Shown: positions 8,301 to 16,621, numbered from the stretch's first letter. The stretch: DNA of 64,000 bases from Arsenicitalea aurantiaca (GCF_003994485.1 NZ_RZNJ01000003.1:124525-188524); one strand, 5' to 3'. Program-made: numbers and translations. Notes: generated from the letters alone by a model not told the origin.

Positions 8301-9687
8301 CGTCTTCGTGCTCGACCGATCAGGATCCATGCAGCAGATGGTGGGTGACGTCACCCGGCTCGACGTCGCCAAGCGGGCGACCCTCGCTGCGATCGAGCTG
8401 CTCAACGAGCAGAGCCGCGCCGGCATCGTCGTCTTCGATTCCGAAGCCCAGGTGATCCTGCCGCTGCAGACGGTCGGGGACGCCGTCGGGGCCGAGGCCG
8501 CACTCAACCGGATCGATACCGGGGGGGGCACGTCGATCTATCCCGGACTTGTCGAAGCCCACCGGATGCTCGCCGGCATCGAGGCGCCCGCCCGGCACGT
8601 CATCGTCATGACGGACGGGCTGAGCCAGCCGGGCGATTTCCCGGGCATCCTCGCGCGCATGCGGGAGGACAACATCACCGTCTCGGCTGTCGCCGTCGGG
8701 CGTGGCGCAGAACTCGGCACGGTCGAATCCATCGCCCTTGCCGGGGGCGGCGCCTTCCATGCCAGCGACGATTTCGCTGCCCTCCCCTCCATTCTCTCAC
8801 AGGAAGCCATGCTCCTCTCAGGGAGTCCGATCGAGGAGACGACGAGCCAGCCGATCTGGGTCGGCTCTGGCGAACGCTTCCTGTCGGGCCTGCCCGGCCA
8901 GATGCCGCCTGTCGAAGGGTTCGTGCTGACCACTCCCAAGCCCGAGGCCAATGTCTCGCTCGTCGCCCCGGACAGCGAGAGCGAGTTCATGCCTCTCCTC
9001 GCCTCCTGGCGCTATGGCAACGGGCACGTGCTTGCGCTCGCAACCGATGCCGCCGGCGCCTGGACACGCGCCTGGCAGGCCCTGCCCGCCTATCCGCGCC
9101 TCTACGCCCAGGCGCTCCGCGAGTTTCTGCCGGCCACCAGCGGTCCGGGCCTCGAACTCACCACCCGCCGCGACGGGGACAGCGTGCTCGTTGTTCTTGA
9201 AGCCGCCGCGCGTGACGGCGCAGCGCGGACCGGTCTCCATCCCGTCGCTGAGGCTGTGGGTCCCTCCGGCGAACCCCTGGCGTTTGCCCTCCGCGAGCAG
9301 CGCCAGGGCCGCTATGAGGGGCGCTTCGTGCCGCCCGAGCCGGGTGACTACGCGATCAGCGTCGCCGATGGCGAGGACGATGCAACCACCCGGGTGCACA
9401 TCGCCTATCCCAGCCGCTACGATTTTTCCCGCCGCAGCGATGCTGCCCTGCAACTTGCAGCAGCCACGGGCGGGCGGGTGCTGGGGCCCGAAGACCAGAT
9501 CTTCACCGGCACGGAGACGCGCTGGGTGGCGAGGGCCGGCTGGCCGGTCTGGATGCTCGGCGCGCTGGGGCTTTTCGTCATCGACCTTCTCGTCCGCTAT
9601 GCCGGCCTCTATGGCCGGATCCGCTCGCTCATTCCCAGCCGCTCGCCGAGGTCTGCAGACCTCGCGCCGGCTCCCGCACCGCTCTGA
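5323..9687 (+). CDS. Giant double-VWA membrane protein (BatA N-domain, two VWA regions)
   Basis: A 1454-residue protein. The N-terminus is a BatA-type domain: membrane segment about 5-22, a basic loop, then a second segment about 58-80. A VWA-like fold follows with a changed metal site (D92-G-T-P-S96 instead of DxSxS). Two more membrane helices lie near 580-605 and 627-652. A Rossmann-like glutamine-amidotransferase-type region (LMILGGANSFGPGGY, about 950) precedes a second VWA with an intact MIDAS site, DRSGSM at 998, plus TSIYPGL and MTDGLS. A final helix is at about 1406-1426. It looks like two membrane VWA proteins fused (mxaC/mxaL or BatA/BatB type). The MoxR gene follows 23 bases later. 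Inferred role: docking for MoxR during periplasmic enzyme maturation. Confidence 0.88.
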   Translation: MSLVAPFFLGLLALVGLVILLHVQRRRTVTVPSVEIWRRLQNAGAERRRRFEWPRANLLMLLQIAIVTAIAFALAQPLLGNRGADHLVILLDGTPSMGASDGDTSRIELARSAIIDRFAALDPARVSLVRADHAPLALLARQPADADALAVRLDEIEPGGRSADWRDTAEIVAGLVVVGEATRILWASDTPLPAIIGQAGNAEIETLSVGAETGNAGLSLALVPDESVDGGWRLRGTVTLHAPITASALSIAYTPRSGGQPLVLASRQLGNPARPPRPDAPRVEQIDIPLTLPGPGLVTAGLAEDAAAFDNTAWFLADPAPAGLDILYLGSGNQPLLRALQAIEGVSLYQSGTLPEDVSRFPLVIVDGIEIARAPETSTLWIGAGRVAGMPAPEPVPIEGPTNWDNAHPLAEGLAWSELDMRSAFPVEDAGSYRTLLEAEGLPLILARTGPAGRDLRLAFDPADSNWPDLAGFPVFARNIVSWLGPMPGAPIAQACMVGQSCLLDVRMTGGTVTLDAGGPEALAGSVIVPALEEPRFLPRWPGLYTISNGQMQRQIAVGASADGESAIATAPETSGPSLTGVLTALWPWLAGLALVLLIAEGALAGRGPERFLKRAGLSSANPLAGRRRILLGLRGFAIGLVVLALLDVPVLGPTARENVVLVTTAPADGSAATGADLVARATAEATAPLSERGLSVVAEGAPARVMADTDAALEDQGFASGGGRALLLAAALLPEDAPGRIILASDTGPDDPELAAARSLLAARAIPIDVMPPATPAAGEALVQALEAPYPLYAGDSFALTGRIFAVTATRAEVSVLRDDELLAAQDVELQAGHNRIETMITDLPEGRALFEIEIAAEGDAVSRNNRNGLWIDGRAPGTIAVITQQAEQGAAFAEALSGQGFSATVLAPDRAPYTLADWLSYQGVALLNVPAIALTTRQQELLEVAVAQHGLGLMILGGANSFGPGGYLETTLEQLSPLSSRVPREAPEVALVFVLDRSGSMQQMVGDVTRLDVAKRATLAAIELLNEQSRAGIVVFDSEAQVILPLQTVGDAVGAEAALNRIDTGGGTSIYPGLVEAHRMLAGIEAPARHVIVMTDGLSQPGDFPGILARMREDNITVSAVAVGRGAELGTVESIALAGGGAFHASDDFAALPSILSQEAMLLSGSPIEETTSQPIWVGSGERFLSGLPGQMPPVEGFVLTTPKPEANVSLVAPDSESEFMPLLASWRYGNGHVLALATDAAGAWTRAWQALPAYPRLYAQALREFLPATSGPGLELTTRRDGDSVLVVLEAAARDGAARTGLHPVAEAVGPSGEPLAFALREQRQGRYEGRFVPPEPGDYAISVADGEDDATTRVHIAYPSRYDFSRRSDAALQLAAATGGRVLGPEDQIFTGTETRWVARAGWPVWMLGALGLFVIDLLVRYAGLYGRIRSLIPSRSPRSADLAPAPAPL

Positions 9688-9710
9688 TCGACAACAGTCA
9701 GGACCGAACC

Positions 9711-10748
9711 ATGCCGGCACATGCTCAATCAACTGACCCCGCGCTCAACCCCGTCCCGGCAGCGGGCAATGCGGAACTTGAGCGCCTGCTCGTCGCTCTG
9801 CGTGAGACCCGCGAATCGATCGGGCGTCTCGTGCTCGGGCAGGGCGAGGTGGTCGAGCAATTGCTCATCGGGCTCATCGCCGGGGGCCATGTCCTGCTCG
9901 AGGGTGCGCCGGGGGTCGGCAAGACACTGCTCGTGCGCACTCTCGCCACGGCCACCGGCCTCAGCTTTTCGCGGATCCAGTTCACCCCGGACCTGATGCC
10001 CGCCGACATCACGGGCTCCATGGTCCTCGTGCCCGATGAGACGGGCCGCAACAGCCTGCAGTTCCAGCCCGGCCCCGTGTTCAGCCAGCTGCTGCTGGCT
10101 GATGAGATCAACCGGGCGACCCCGCGCACGCAGGCGGCGCTCCTCGAAGCCATGCAGGAGCGCACGATCAGCGCGGCGGGCCGCTCCATGCCGCTGCCCA
10201 ATCCGTTTTTCGTGCTCGCAACGCAAAACCCCATCGAGATGGAGGGCACCTACACCCTGCCCGAGGCGCAGATCGACCGCTTTCTTTTCAGGATCGACGT
10301 CGCCTACCCCACCGAGGAGATCCTCACTACCATCCTCGAAGCCACGACCGGCAATGCCGAGGCGCAGCTGACGCGCACCTTGCCGCCCGAGGACATTCTG
10401 GCGCTCCAGAAACTCGTGCGCGCCGTGCCCATTGCTGAGCACGTCCGCCGCGCCATCGCCCGGCTCTCGCTGATGACCCAGCCGCATTCGGGGCTCGCGA
10501 CAAGCGAGGTCAATCGGTTCGTCCGGTTCGGGCTCAGCCCACGCGGCGCGCAATCGCTGGTACTGGCGGCAAAGGCCCACGCACTCTTTGCAGGGCGCTA
10601 CAACGTCGCCTTCGAGGATGTCGAGGCGGTGCTGATGCCCGCGAGCCGCCATCGCGTGCAGCTCAATTTCGAGGGGATCGCCGAAGAGGTGAAGCTCGAG
10701 GCGATGGTGACCACGCTCTTCCAGACCGCGCGCAGGCAGGTGTCGTGA
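9711..10748 (+). CDS. moxR: MoxR-family AAA+ ATPase
   Basis: A 345-residue ATPase with Walker A GAPGVGKT (about 66), Walker B LLLADEINRATPRTQAALLEA and sensor region FFVLATQNPIEMEGTYTLPE, all standard for MoxR. The C-terminal AAA lid includes the SPRGAQSLVLAAKAHA helix. MoxR proteins act as chaperones with VWA partners, for example inserting metal or cofactor in methanol dehydrogenase (mxaR). The start ATG has AGGA ten bases upstream. The stop overlaps the GTG start of the DUF58 gene by four bases. Its neighbours give the classic MoxR-DUF58-VWA set. Confidence 0.95.
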   Translation: MPAHAQSTDPALNPVPAAGNAELERLLVALRETRESIGRLVLGQGEVVEQLLIGLIAGGHVLLEGAPGVGKTLLVRTLATATGLSFSRIQFTPDLMPADITGSMVLVPDETGRNSLQFQPGPVFSQLLLADEINRATPRTQAALLEAMQERTISAAGRSMPLPNPFFVLATQNPIEMEGTYTLPEAQIDRFLFRIDVAYPTEEILTTILEATTGNAEAQLTRTLPPEDILALQKLVRAVPIAEHVRRAIARLSLMTQPHSGLATSEVNRFVRFGLSPRGAQSLVLAAKAHALFAGRYNVAFEDVEAVLMPASRHRVQLNFEGIAEEVKLEAMVTTLFQTARRQVS

Positions 10749-11620
10749 AACCGTCGACCACTATGCTCGAGCGTCTCTCGACCTCGCGGTTCCTCGTCAA
10801 CCGCGCCCAGCCCTCCGTCGGGGCTGGCGAAAGGCGCTCGAAAGCCAAGGGAGCAGGTCTCGAATTCGTCGATCACCGTCCCTATCGAGAGGGCGACGAC
10901 GTCCGCCATCTCGATCCGAGGCTCCTCGCTCGGCTCGGCGAAAACTTCATCCGCCAGTTCTCGGTCGACAAGCGCCTGCCCGTCTTTATCCTCCTCGATG
11001 CAAGTGCTTCGATGGGCTATGGCGAGCCCGACAAATTCGCCTTCGCCAGGGGCCTCGCACAGGCGCTGGGCTTCATCGGGCTCAATGGCGGAGACCAGGT
11101 GCAGGCAGGCGTCTTCACGGATGGCCGCCTCGTCTGGTCGCCCCACGTCCATGGCACCTCGCGCGCGCCGATCCTTTTCGACTGGCTCGATGGCCAGGAG
11201 GCAAGCGGCGGCGGCGCCTTTACCGATGCATTGCGCAAGGCGCTGCCGCACATCAAGTCCGCGAGCCTCCTGATCCTCATTTCCGATTTCTGGGGCGAGG
11301 AACCGGCCCGGGCGCTGCGCGCACTCGACGCCGCCCATCACGAGATCATCGCCTTCCATGTCTCCGCGCCCCAGGAAATCGATCCGAAAGGGATCGGCGA
11401 CGGGCCACTCGACATCATCGATGCCGAAACCGGCGAGGAGGTGGAGCTCGCCCTCGACGCAGACGTGCTCAGCCGCTATCGAAAGGCATTCGATGAGTGG
11501 CAGGAGACGCTGCGCGAGCAGTTCGTCCGGCGCCAGGGCCGCTATTTCGCGCTCAGTTCCGCAACCGATCTCGAGCACCTGTTCATGCGCCAGTTGCGCG
11601 CGCTAGGAGTGATTTCATGA
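10745..11620 (+). CDS. DUF58 protein (MxaS-like VWA partner of MoxR)
   Basis: A 291-residue cytoplasmic protein with a GTG start overlapping the moxR stop (GTGA). The DUF58 hallmark EFVDHRPYREGDDVRHLD lies near residue 40, followed by RLGENFIRQFSVDKR. A VWA-type fold follows with the metal site DASASMGYG (about 83-91) and later ISDFWGEEP. DUF58 proteins sit between MoxR and membrane VWA proteins in many genomes, and MxaS is the methanol dehydrogenase version. There is no transmembrane segment. The stop overlaps the next ATG by four bases, so the ABC genes are co-translated with this set. Confidence 0.93.
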   Translation: MKPSTTMLERLSTSRFLVNRAQPSVGAGERRSKAKGAGLEFVDHRPYREGDDVRHLDPRLLARLGENFIRQFSVDKRLPVFILLDASASMGYGEPDKFAFARGLAQALGFIGLNGGDQVQAGVFTDGRLVWSPHVHGTSRAPILFDWLDGQEASGGGAFTDALRKALPHIKSASLLILISDFWGEEPARALRALDAAHHEIIAFHVSAPQEIDPKGIGDGPLDIIDAETGEEVELALDADVLSRYRKAFDEWQETLREQFVRRQGRYFALSSATDLEHLFMRQLRALGVIS

Positions 11621-12606
11621 CCGGCACCGAAGCGCCCCGCCCCGCGATCGTCGTGGAGCACCTGTCCAAGCGCTACGGCCGGATGCTGGCGCTCGATGAC
11701 GTCAGCCTCAGCGTCGGCGCCAACGACATGTTCGCCCTTCTCGGCCCCAATGGCGCGGGCAAGACGACGCTCATCCACATCCTGTGCACCATTCTCGCGC
11801 CCGATGGCGGTTCGGCGAGCGTCGCGGGCTTCGACGTCAAGAAGCAGGCCGTGAAAGCGCGGCGCAATATCGGCGTCGTCTTTCAGGAGCCCAGCCTCGA
11901 CGACCGGCTGACCGCCTATGAAAACCTCAATTTCCATGGGCTCGTCTATCAGGTCGGCGGCGCCGAGCGGAAGCAGCGCATCACCGAGATGCTGGAGCTG
12001 GTCGAACTCTCGGACTGGCGCGACAAGCTCGTGCGCACCTTCTCCTCGGGCATGAAGCGTCGGCTCGAGATTGCCCGGGCGCTGCTGCACAATCCGCGCA
12101 TCCTCTTCCTCGACGAGCCCACAGTGGGGCTCGACGCCCAGTCCCGAGAGCGCATCTGGGCCTATCTCGACCAGCTCCGGCGCCAGCGCGAACTCTGCAT
12201 CGTCGTCACCACCCACTACATCGAGGAAGTGGAGAATTGCGACCGGGTCTGCATCATCGATCACGGCAAGATCCTCGCTGACGGGACGCCCGACGCGCTC
12301 AAGGCCGCCCATGGCAGCGAGCTCGTCCGCGTCACGCCCCGCGACAAGGCGGCGGCCGAAGCCATTCGCGAGCGCTATCCGGACGCTAAGGACGGCCATG
12401 GCGGCACGCTCGTTCTTGCGGTTGACGACGTCAACTTCATCGACGGTTTTCTTGCGAGCTTCGGGACGCGGGTGAGCCAGGTCTCGCTAGATCGGCCCAG
12501 CCTCGAAAGCGTCTTCCTCTCGCTCACCGGTCGCGAACTTCGCGACAAGGGCGCCGACGAACAGGACAGGATGCGCGCAGCCGGACGCCGGGCGGGCCGC
12601 AGATGA
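11617..12606 (+). CDS. ABC-2 type transporter ATP-binding protein (NodI/DrrA-like, PQQ-cluster type)
   Basis: About 329 residues starting at ATG 11617, which overlaps the DUF58 stop and has AGGAG at -8. Walker A GPNGAGKTT, Q-loop VFQEPSLDD, signature SSGMKRRLEIARALL and Walker B ILFLDEPTVGLDAQ are all complete. A C-terminal regulatory extension of about 90 residues is typical of DrrA/NodI exporters. The matching membrane subunit is probably the ABC-2 permease at 14342, even though an unrelated importer pair lies between them. ATPase and permease pairs of this kind (PedA/PedC families) occur in PQQ alcohol dehydrogenase clusters. The substrate is unknown. Confidence 0.92.
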   Translation: MTGTEAPRPAIVVEHLSKRYGRMLALDDVSLSVGANDMFALLGPNGAGKTTLIHILCTILAPDGGSASVAGFDVKKQAVKARRNIGVVFQEPSLDDRLTAYENLNFHGLVYQVGGAERKQRITEMLELVELSDWRDKLVRTFSSGMKRRLEIARALLHNPRILFLDEPTVGLDAQSRERIWAYLDQLRRQRELCIVVTTHYIEEVENCDRVCIIDHGKILADGTPDALKAAHGSELVRVTPRDKAAAEAIRERYPDAKDGHGGTLVLAVDDVNFIDGFLASFGTRVSQVSLDRPSLESVFLSLTGRELRDKGADEQDRMRAAGRRAGRR

Positions 12607-12643
12607 TAGCCCCGACCTCCACCGCGGCAGGGGGATCGGCCCC

Positions 12644-13384
12644 ATGATCGCACTTTACCGGCTGGCCTTTCTGGGGCTCCTCATCTTCCTCTGGTGGGTT
12701 GCCTCGATCAATGTGGGGCGCAACCTCGTGCCCTCCCCGCTCGCGACGTTTCAGGCGGCTCAGGTGATGATCGGCGAGGGCCGGCTCGCCACCGCTCTTT
12801 GGGATTCGCTCTCGATCTATCTTTCGGGCTACGCCATGGCGATCGTCGTGGCCATTCCCATCGGCGTCGCGATGGGGGCCTTCCGCGTCCTCGGCAAGAC
12901 CGTGGAGCTCTATCTCTATGGCCTCGCCGCCACGCCCCGTGTCGCCTTCATTCCGCTCGTCATCGTGCTCTTGGGGCTCGGCTTTGAAGCCAAGGTCTTC
13001 ATCGTCTTTCTCGGGGCGATCATGCCCATCCTCATCAACACCTATGCCGGCGTGCTCGACGCCGACGAGGAGCTGATCGAGATGGCGCGGTCGGTGGGGC
13101 TCAGGCGCACGCGCATCTTCGTCCAGATCGTCCTGCCCAGCGCCGTGCCCTTCGTCATCGTCGGGCTCAGGCTCGGGGCCACCATCGGGCTCATCAACAC
13201 GGTCGTTGCCGAACTCTATACCGCAGTGCGCGGGCTCGGCGGGCTCCTCGCCATCTATGGCAACACTTTCCGCATGGCCGAATATTTCGTCGTGGTGCTG
13301 ACCCTCGCTGCCATTGGCATCGTGGTCACCGAGGCGCTGCGCTATCTCGAAACGCGTCTCGGACGCTGGCGGAAGGCGGCGTGA
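12644..13384 (+). CDS. ABC importer permease, SsuC/TauC-like
   Basis: A 246-residue inner-membrane protein with about six hydrophobic helices and the binding-protein-dependent transport signature in the cytoplasmic EAA loop (EELIEMARSVGLRRTRIFVQ, then IVLPSAVPF). This is the sulfonate/nitrate/taurine permease type. The stop TGA shares one base with the next ATG, so it pairs with the ATPase at 13384. The binding protein at 15139 could serve it, giving a complete importer within the cluster. The substrate is unknown. Confidence 0.9.
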   Translation: MIALYRLAFLGLLIFLWWVASINVGRNLVPSPLATFQAAQVMIGEGRLATALWDSLSIYLSGYAMAIVVAIPIGVAMGAFRVLGKTVELYLYGLAATPRVAFIPLVIVLLGLGFEAKVFIVFLGAIMPILINTYAGVLDADEELIEMARSVGLRRTRIFVQIVLPSAVPFVIVGLRLGATIGLINTVVAELYTAVRGLGGLLAIYGNTFRMAEYFVVVLTLAAIGIVVTEALRYLETRLGRWRKAA

Positions 13385-14298
13385 TGAGCATGGATAGACC
13401 GATCGACGGCATCGATGGGCGTACGGAGCCAGGCCCTGGGCGCAGCCCCGCCGGCGCGGTCCCGGGCGCGCGCATCGTCCTCGACAATGTGGTCAAATCC
13501 TTCACGTCTGCGGGGTCGGCGAAATCCGTCCTTGCCCTTAAGGACGTGTCGCTCTCGATCGAGGATGGCGCGTTCGTTGCCCTGCTCGGCCCCTCCGGCT
13601 GCGGCAAGACGACGATCCTGCGGCTCGTCAACGGGCTCATCCTGCCCGACAGCGGCACGGTGCGCGTCTCCGGCAAGGCTCCGGCCCCGGGCCCCAATGC
13701 CGGGTTCGTCTTCCAGTCCTTCCGTCTCATTCCGTGGACGAACGTGCTCGGCAACGTCGCCTTCGCGCTCTCGGCGACCCGCCTTTCCGGCGCCGAGAAG
13801 ACCGAGCGGGCGCGCCGCTATGTGGAGCTCGTTGGCCTGGGGCGTTTTGCGGAAGCCTATCCGAGCGAGCTTTCGGGCGGCATGAAGCAGCGCGTCGCGC
13901 TCGCGCGCGCGCTCGCCACCGAGCCCGACATCCTCCTCATGGACGAGCCCTTCGCCAGCATCGATGCGCAGACGCGCGAACTCATGCAGATCGAACTCAT
14001 GCGGCTCTGGACGATGCGGCGCTCGGTGGCGCTCTTCGTCACTCACAGCGTCGACGAGGCGATCCTGCTCGCCGACAAGATCGTGCTGATGGGCCCGCGT
14101 CCCGGCCGCATTCTCGAAGTGATCGACGTGGGGCTCGAGCGGCCGCGCTGGTCCTACGATCTGCGCGCGCATCCGCGCTACATCGAGCTGCGAAACTACC
14201 TCTGGGAGCGTATCCGCGACCTCGTGATGAACGATCCGGGGTCGGACTTCTATGGCCGCGACCTCGGGGTAATGAGTTCATCGGGTCGCAGCGACTAA
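13384..14298 (+). CDS. ABC importer ATP-binding protein, SsuB/TauB-like
   Basis: A 304-residue ATPase. Walker A is GPSGCGKTT, the Q-loop FVFQSFRLIPWTN, the signature LSGGMKQRVALARALA and Walker B ILLMDEPFASIDAQTRE; H-loop VTHSVDEA. IPWTNVLGNVAF is typical of the nitrate/sulfonate/taurine class. The start is ATG 13384 overlapping the permease stop; the adjacent GTG 13381 is possible too. About 35 extra residues rich in Gly and Pro precede the ABC fold. Partner: permease at 12644. Confidence 0.92.
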   Translation: MSMDRPIDGIDGRTEPGPGRSPAGAVPGARIVLDNVVKSFTSAGSAKSVLALKDVSLSIEDGAFVALLGPSGCGKTTILRLVNGLILPDSGTVRVSGKAPAPGPNAGFVFQSFRLIPWTNVLGNVAFALSATRLSGAEKTERARRYVELVGLGRFAEAYPSELSGGMKQRVALARALATEPDILLMDEPFASIDAQTRELMQIELMRLWTMRRSVALFVTHSVDEAILLADKIVLMGPRPGRILEVIDVGLERPRWSYDLRAHPRYIELRNYLWERIRDLVMNDPGSDFYGRDLGVMSSSGRSD

Positions 14299-14341
14299 CG
14301 ACAATGTGCCCGGCTGAGGCGGCGCAGGAAAGGAGACCGAA

Positions 14342-15142
14342 GTGGGCTTGTTGGGGGGGATCTACGCGATCTGGCTGCGTGAAGTGAAACGCGCGCTGCG
14401 CGACCGTGGCCAGCTGATCGGTGGCGTCAGCCGCCCGCTGCTCTGGGTGCTGATCATGGGCATCGGGCTCAACCCCTATTTCCGCGGCGAAGTCTTCGGC
14501 GAAGTTCGGTTCGTCGTTCCCTACACCTATCTGCAGTTCATCTTCCCCGCGATCATCGTGCTCAACATCATGTACACCTCCGTGCAGTCGGCGGTATCGG
14601 TGATCTGGGATCGGGAGTTCGGGTTCCTCCGCGAGGTGCTGGTCTCGCCCATGCCGCGCTGGGCCATCCTCTTCGGCAAGATTCTCGGGGGCACGACCAT
14701 CGCGGTCATGCATGGCTGCCTCGTGCTCGTCCTCGCCCGCTTCACCGATGTGCCCATGGCCTGGAGCACGGTCTTTGAGGCGCTGGGGTGGATGACGCTC
14801 CTAGCGTTCGGGCTCACCTCGTTCGGGGTGATCATCGCCAACCGCATTCGCAGCTTCGAGGGTTTCGGGGTTTTCTCCAACGCCGTAATCCTGCCGCTCT
14901 ATTTCACCTCGAGTTCGGTCTTCCCGCTCGATCCGGCGCTGACCCGCGCCCAGACGCTTGTCGTCTACCCCGAATGGCTGGTCTTCCTCGTTGAGGCCAA
15001 TCCCCTCACCTATGCGGTCGACGCACTGCGCGGCGTCTTCCTCAATTTCAACCAGTTCGACCCCGCCCTCGGCCCCATCATCATGACGGCCATGGCAGTC
15101 GGCTTCTTCCTCCTCGCGCTCTGGGATTTCCGCAAGGCATGA
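14342..15142 (+). CDS. ABC-2 type permease (PedC/NodJ-like)
   Basis: A 266-residue membrane protein starting with GTG 14342 after a good GGAG site. It has about six membrane helices of the ABC-2 family, and motifs WDREFGFLREVLVSPMPR and the C-terminal EWLVFLVEANPLTYAVDALRG, matching NodJ/DrrB-type exporters and the PedC-type permease seen in PQQ alcohol oxidation clusters. It probably works with the ATPase at 11617 to export a substrate or assist assembly of periplasmic enzymes. The stop overlaps the next gene's start by four bases (ATGA). Confidence 0.9.
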   Translation: MGLLGGIYAIWLREVKRALRDRGQLIGGVSRPLLWVLIMGIGLNPYFRGEVFGEVRFVVPYTYLQFIFPAIIVLNIMYTSVQSAVSVIWDREFGFLREVLVSPMPRWAILFGKILGGTTIAVMHGCLVLVLARFTDVPMAWSTVFEALGWMTLLAFGLTSFGVIIANRIRSFEGFGVFSNAVILPLYFTSSSVFPLDPALTRAQTLVVYPEWLVFLVEANPLTYAVDALRGVFLNFNQFDPALGPIIMTAMAVGFFLLALWDFRKA

Positions 15143-16011
15143 GCACAGATCCCGAAACCGGCCCCAAGGGCAAAGGACCGCGCAGGGTTCACAAGGACCG
15201 CCCGCGCTGGCTGGGCGATCTGGCGACGCTCGGCATCGTGTTCGGACTGCTTGCGGCAGTCTACGTGCTGCCGGCGGACACCTCGCTCAGCCAGCTCGAA
15301 CGCGTCGGCCGGCTCACCGCCTGCATGCCCGATTCCTACCCCCCGCTCGTCACGGGCGATCCGGCCCAGCCGGGGTTCGATGTGGAGCTCCTCCGCGAGG
15401 TCGCAAACCGGCTCGGGCTCAGCTTCGGGGTCAACTACAACCGCGCCATGGCGCAGGATTTCAATCCTCGCAGCTGGCGCGTCACCCGCGCGCAATGCCA
15501 GGTGCTCGCGGGCGGGATCGTGCTGTCCAACACGACGCTCTCGTTCCTCGATGCCACCCCGCCCTATCTCACCACCGGCTGGGCCGTGATCACGCCCGCG
15601 CCGCTCGCGTCCCTCGATGGGCAGCCCGTTGCCTTTTATGCCGGCATCACCGGGCTTGACCGGATATCGCTTTCGAGCCAGCTGCGCGCCGCCGGGGCGC
15701 AGATCGCCATCGTCTCCACCCTTGCCCAGTTCGAGGCCGGGCTCGCCGACGGCACCTATGCGGCCGGCGTGACCGAGAGCCTGCGCGCCCGGCAGGTGGC
15801 GACCGACCGCGGCTGGCCCGTCTCCTGGCTCTCCGAACGCGAGGGCGACTTGCCGCTCGGCATCGGGCTCTGGAAGGGCGATCTGACGCTGAAGCGCGCC
15901 ATCGTCGGCACGCTCGAGGATCTCGAGCAGGAGGGCTTCATCGCGGCGCTTTACGAGAAATACGACATCCCACCGATCGAGACCGTATTCGGCGCCCCTG
16001 ATCCCGCCTGA
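15139..16011 (+). CDS. Membrane-anchored solute-binding protein (family 3-like, PQQ-cluster type)
   Basis: A 290-residue protein. A basic N-terminus of about 25 residues precedes one hydrophobic helix (LATLGIVFGLLAAVYVL) without a clear cleavage site, so it is likely tethered. The rest has the family 3 binding-protein pattern: LTACMPDSYPPLV, GFDVELLREVANRLGL, a middle hinge and FIAALYEKYDIPP at the end. Similar binding proteins occur beside quinoprotein dehydrogenases, and MxaJ/XoxJ is structurally related. It ends the plus-strand cluster and nearly abuts the convergent minus-strand cluster (four bases). It may load the importer genes 12644/13384 or bind the dehydrogenase. Confidence 0.85.
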   Translation: MSTDPETGPKGKGPRRVHKDRPRWLGDLATLGIVFGLLAAVYVLPADTSLSQLERVGRLTACMPDSYPPLVTGDPAQPGFDVELLREVANRLGLSFGVNYNRAMAQDFNPRSWRVTRAQCQVLAGGIVLSNTTLSFLDATPPYLTTGWAVITPAPLASLDGQPVAFYAGITGLDRISLSSQLRAAGAQIAIVSTLAQFEAGLADGTYAAGVTESLRARQVATDRGWPVSWLSEREGDLPLGIGLWKGDLTLKRAIVGTLEDLEQEGFIAALYEKYDIPPIETVFGAPDPA

Positions 16012-16015
16012 CGCC

Positions 16016-16621
16016 TCAGCGCAGGAGGAATGCGATGATTGGCTGCGCGAAGGGCTGCAGGAACGCGCCGCGCGTCAGAAGCATGATCGCCGCGAGCCCG
16101 AGCCCCACCCACATCGCATGCCGCAGCACGACCGCATGGACCCACGGCGCGATCGCCAGAAGGATCAGCCCACCCGTCAATGGCGGCAGCGGGATGAGGT
16201 TGAAAAGCGCGAACCAGACCGACATCTCCGCGATCGCGTTGAGCACCAGCAGCACGTAATTGGCATAGGTGAGCGGCATGATCTGAAGCGTCGGCGTCCG
16301 CAGCCCGAGCGCAATTGCCCCGAAGCCAATGGTGAGGAGCAGCGCGAGGAGGACAATCGCGAGGAGCCCGAACCGGCCACCCTTCAGCTGCGCCGGATCG
16401 ACCGACAGCGGCCGGATCCAGCCGGTGCGTGTCACCACTGCGGCAACGAGCCCGATGATGTCGAGATGGGTGAAAGGATTGGGCGTCAAGCGCCCGTCAT
16501 AGGCCGGTCCGCGATCGCCCAGGAGCCTCGCGAGACCCGCAATGAGCACGCCATGAACGCCGGTCAACACGATGAAGGCGACGATCCTGACGAGAACCTG
16601 GGCGAGCGACAGATCGAACAC
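16016..16621 (-). CDS. Site-2-protease-like membrane protein lacking catalytic residues
   Basis: A 201-residue integral membrane protein with about five helices. The layout follows the small M50 (site-2 protease, YwhC-type) family: a first helix ending GVHGVLIAG, the RLTPNPFTHLDIIGL segment, a GGRFGLLAIVLLALL helix and NLIPLPPLTGG. In active enzymes the first helix carries HExxH and the last motif reads LPxPPLDG. Here the glutamate and second histidine are absent (HGVLI) and the Asp is Thr. The zinc site is therefore missing, suggesting a non-proteolytic role. It is last in the PQQ dehydrogenase operon, 41 bases after the MxaJ-like gene. Confidence 0.75.
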   Translation of the reverse strand: MFDLSLAQVLVRIVAFIVLTGVHGVLIAGLARLLGDRGPAYDGRLTPNPFTHLDIIGLVAAVVTRTGWIRPLSVDPAQLKGGRFGLLAIVLLALLLTIGFGAIALGLRTPTLQIMPLTYANYVLLVLNAIAEMSVWFALFNLIPLPPLTGGLILLAIAPWVHAVVLRHAMWVGLGLAAIMLLTRGAFLQPFAQPIIAFLLR

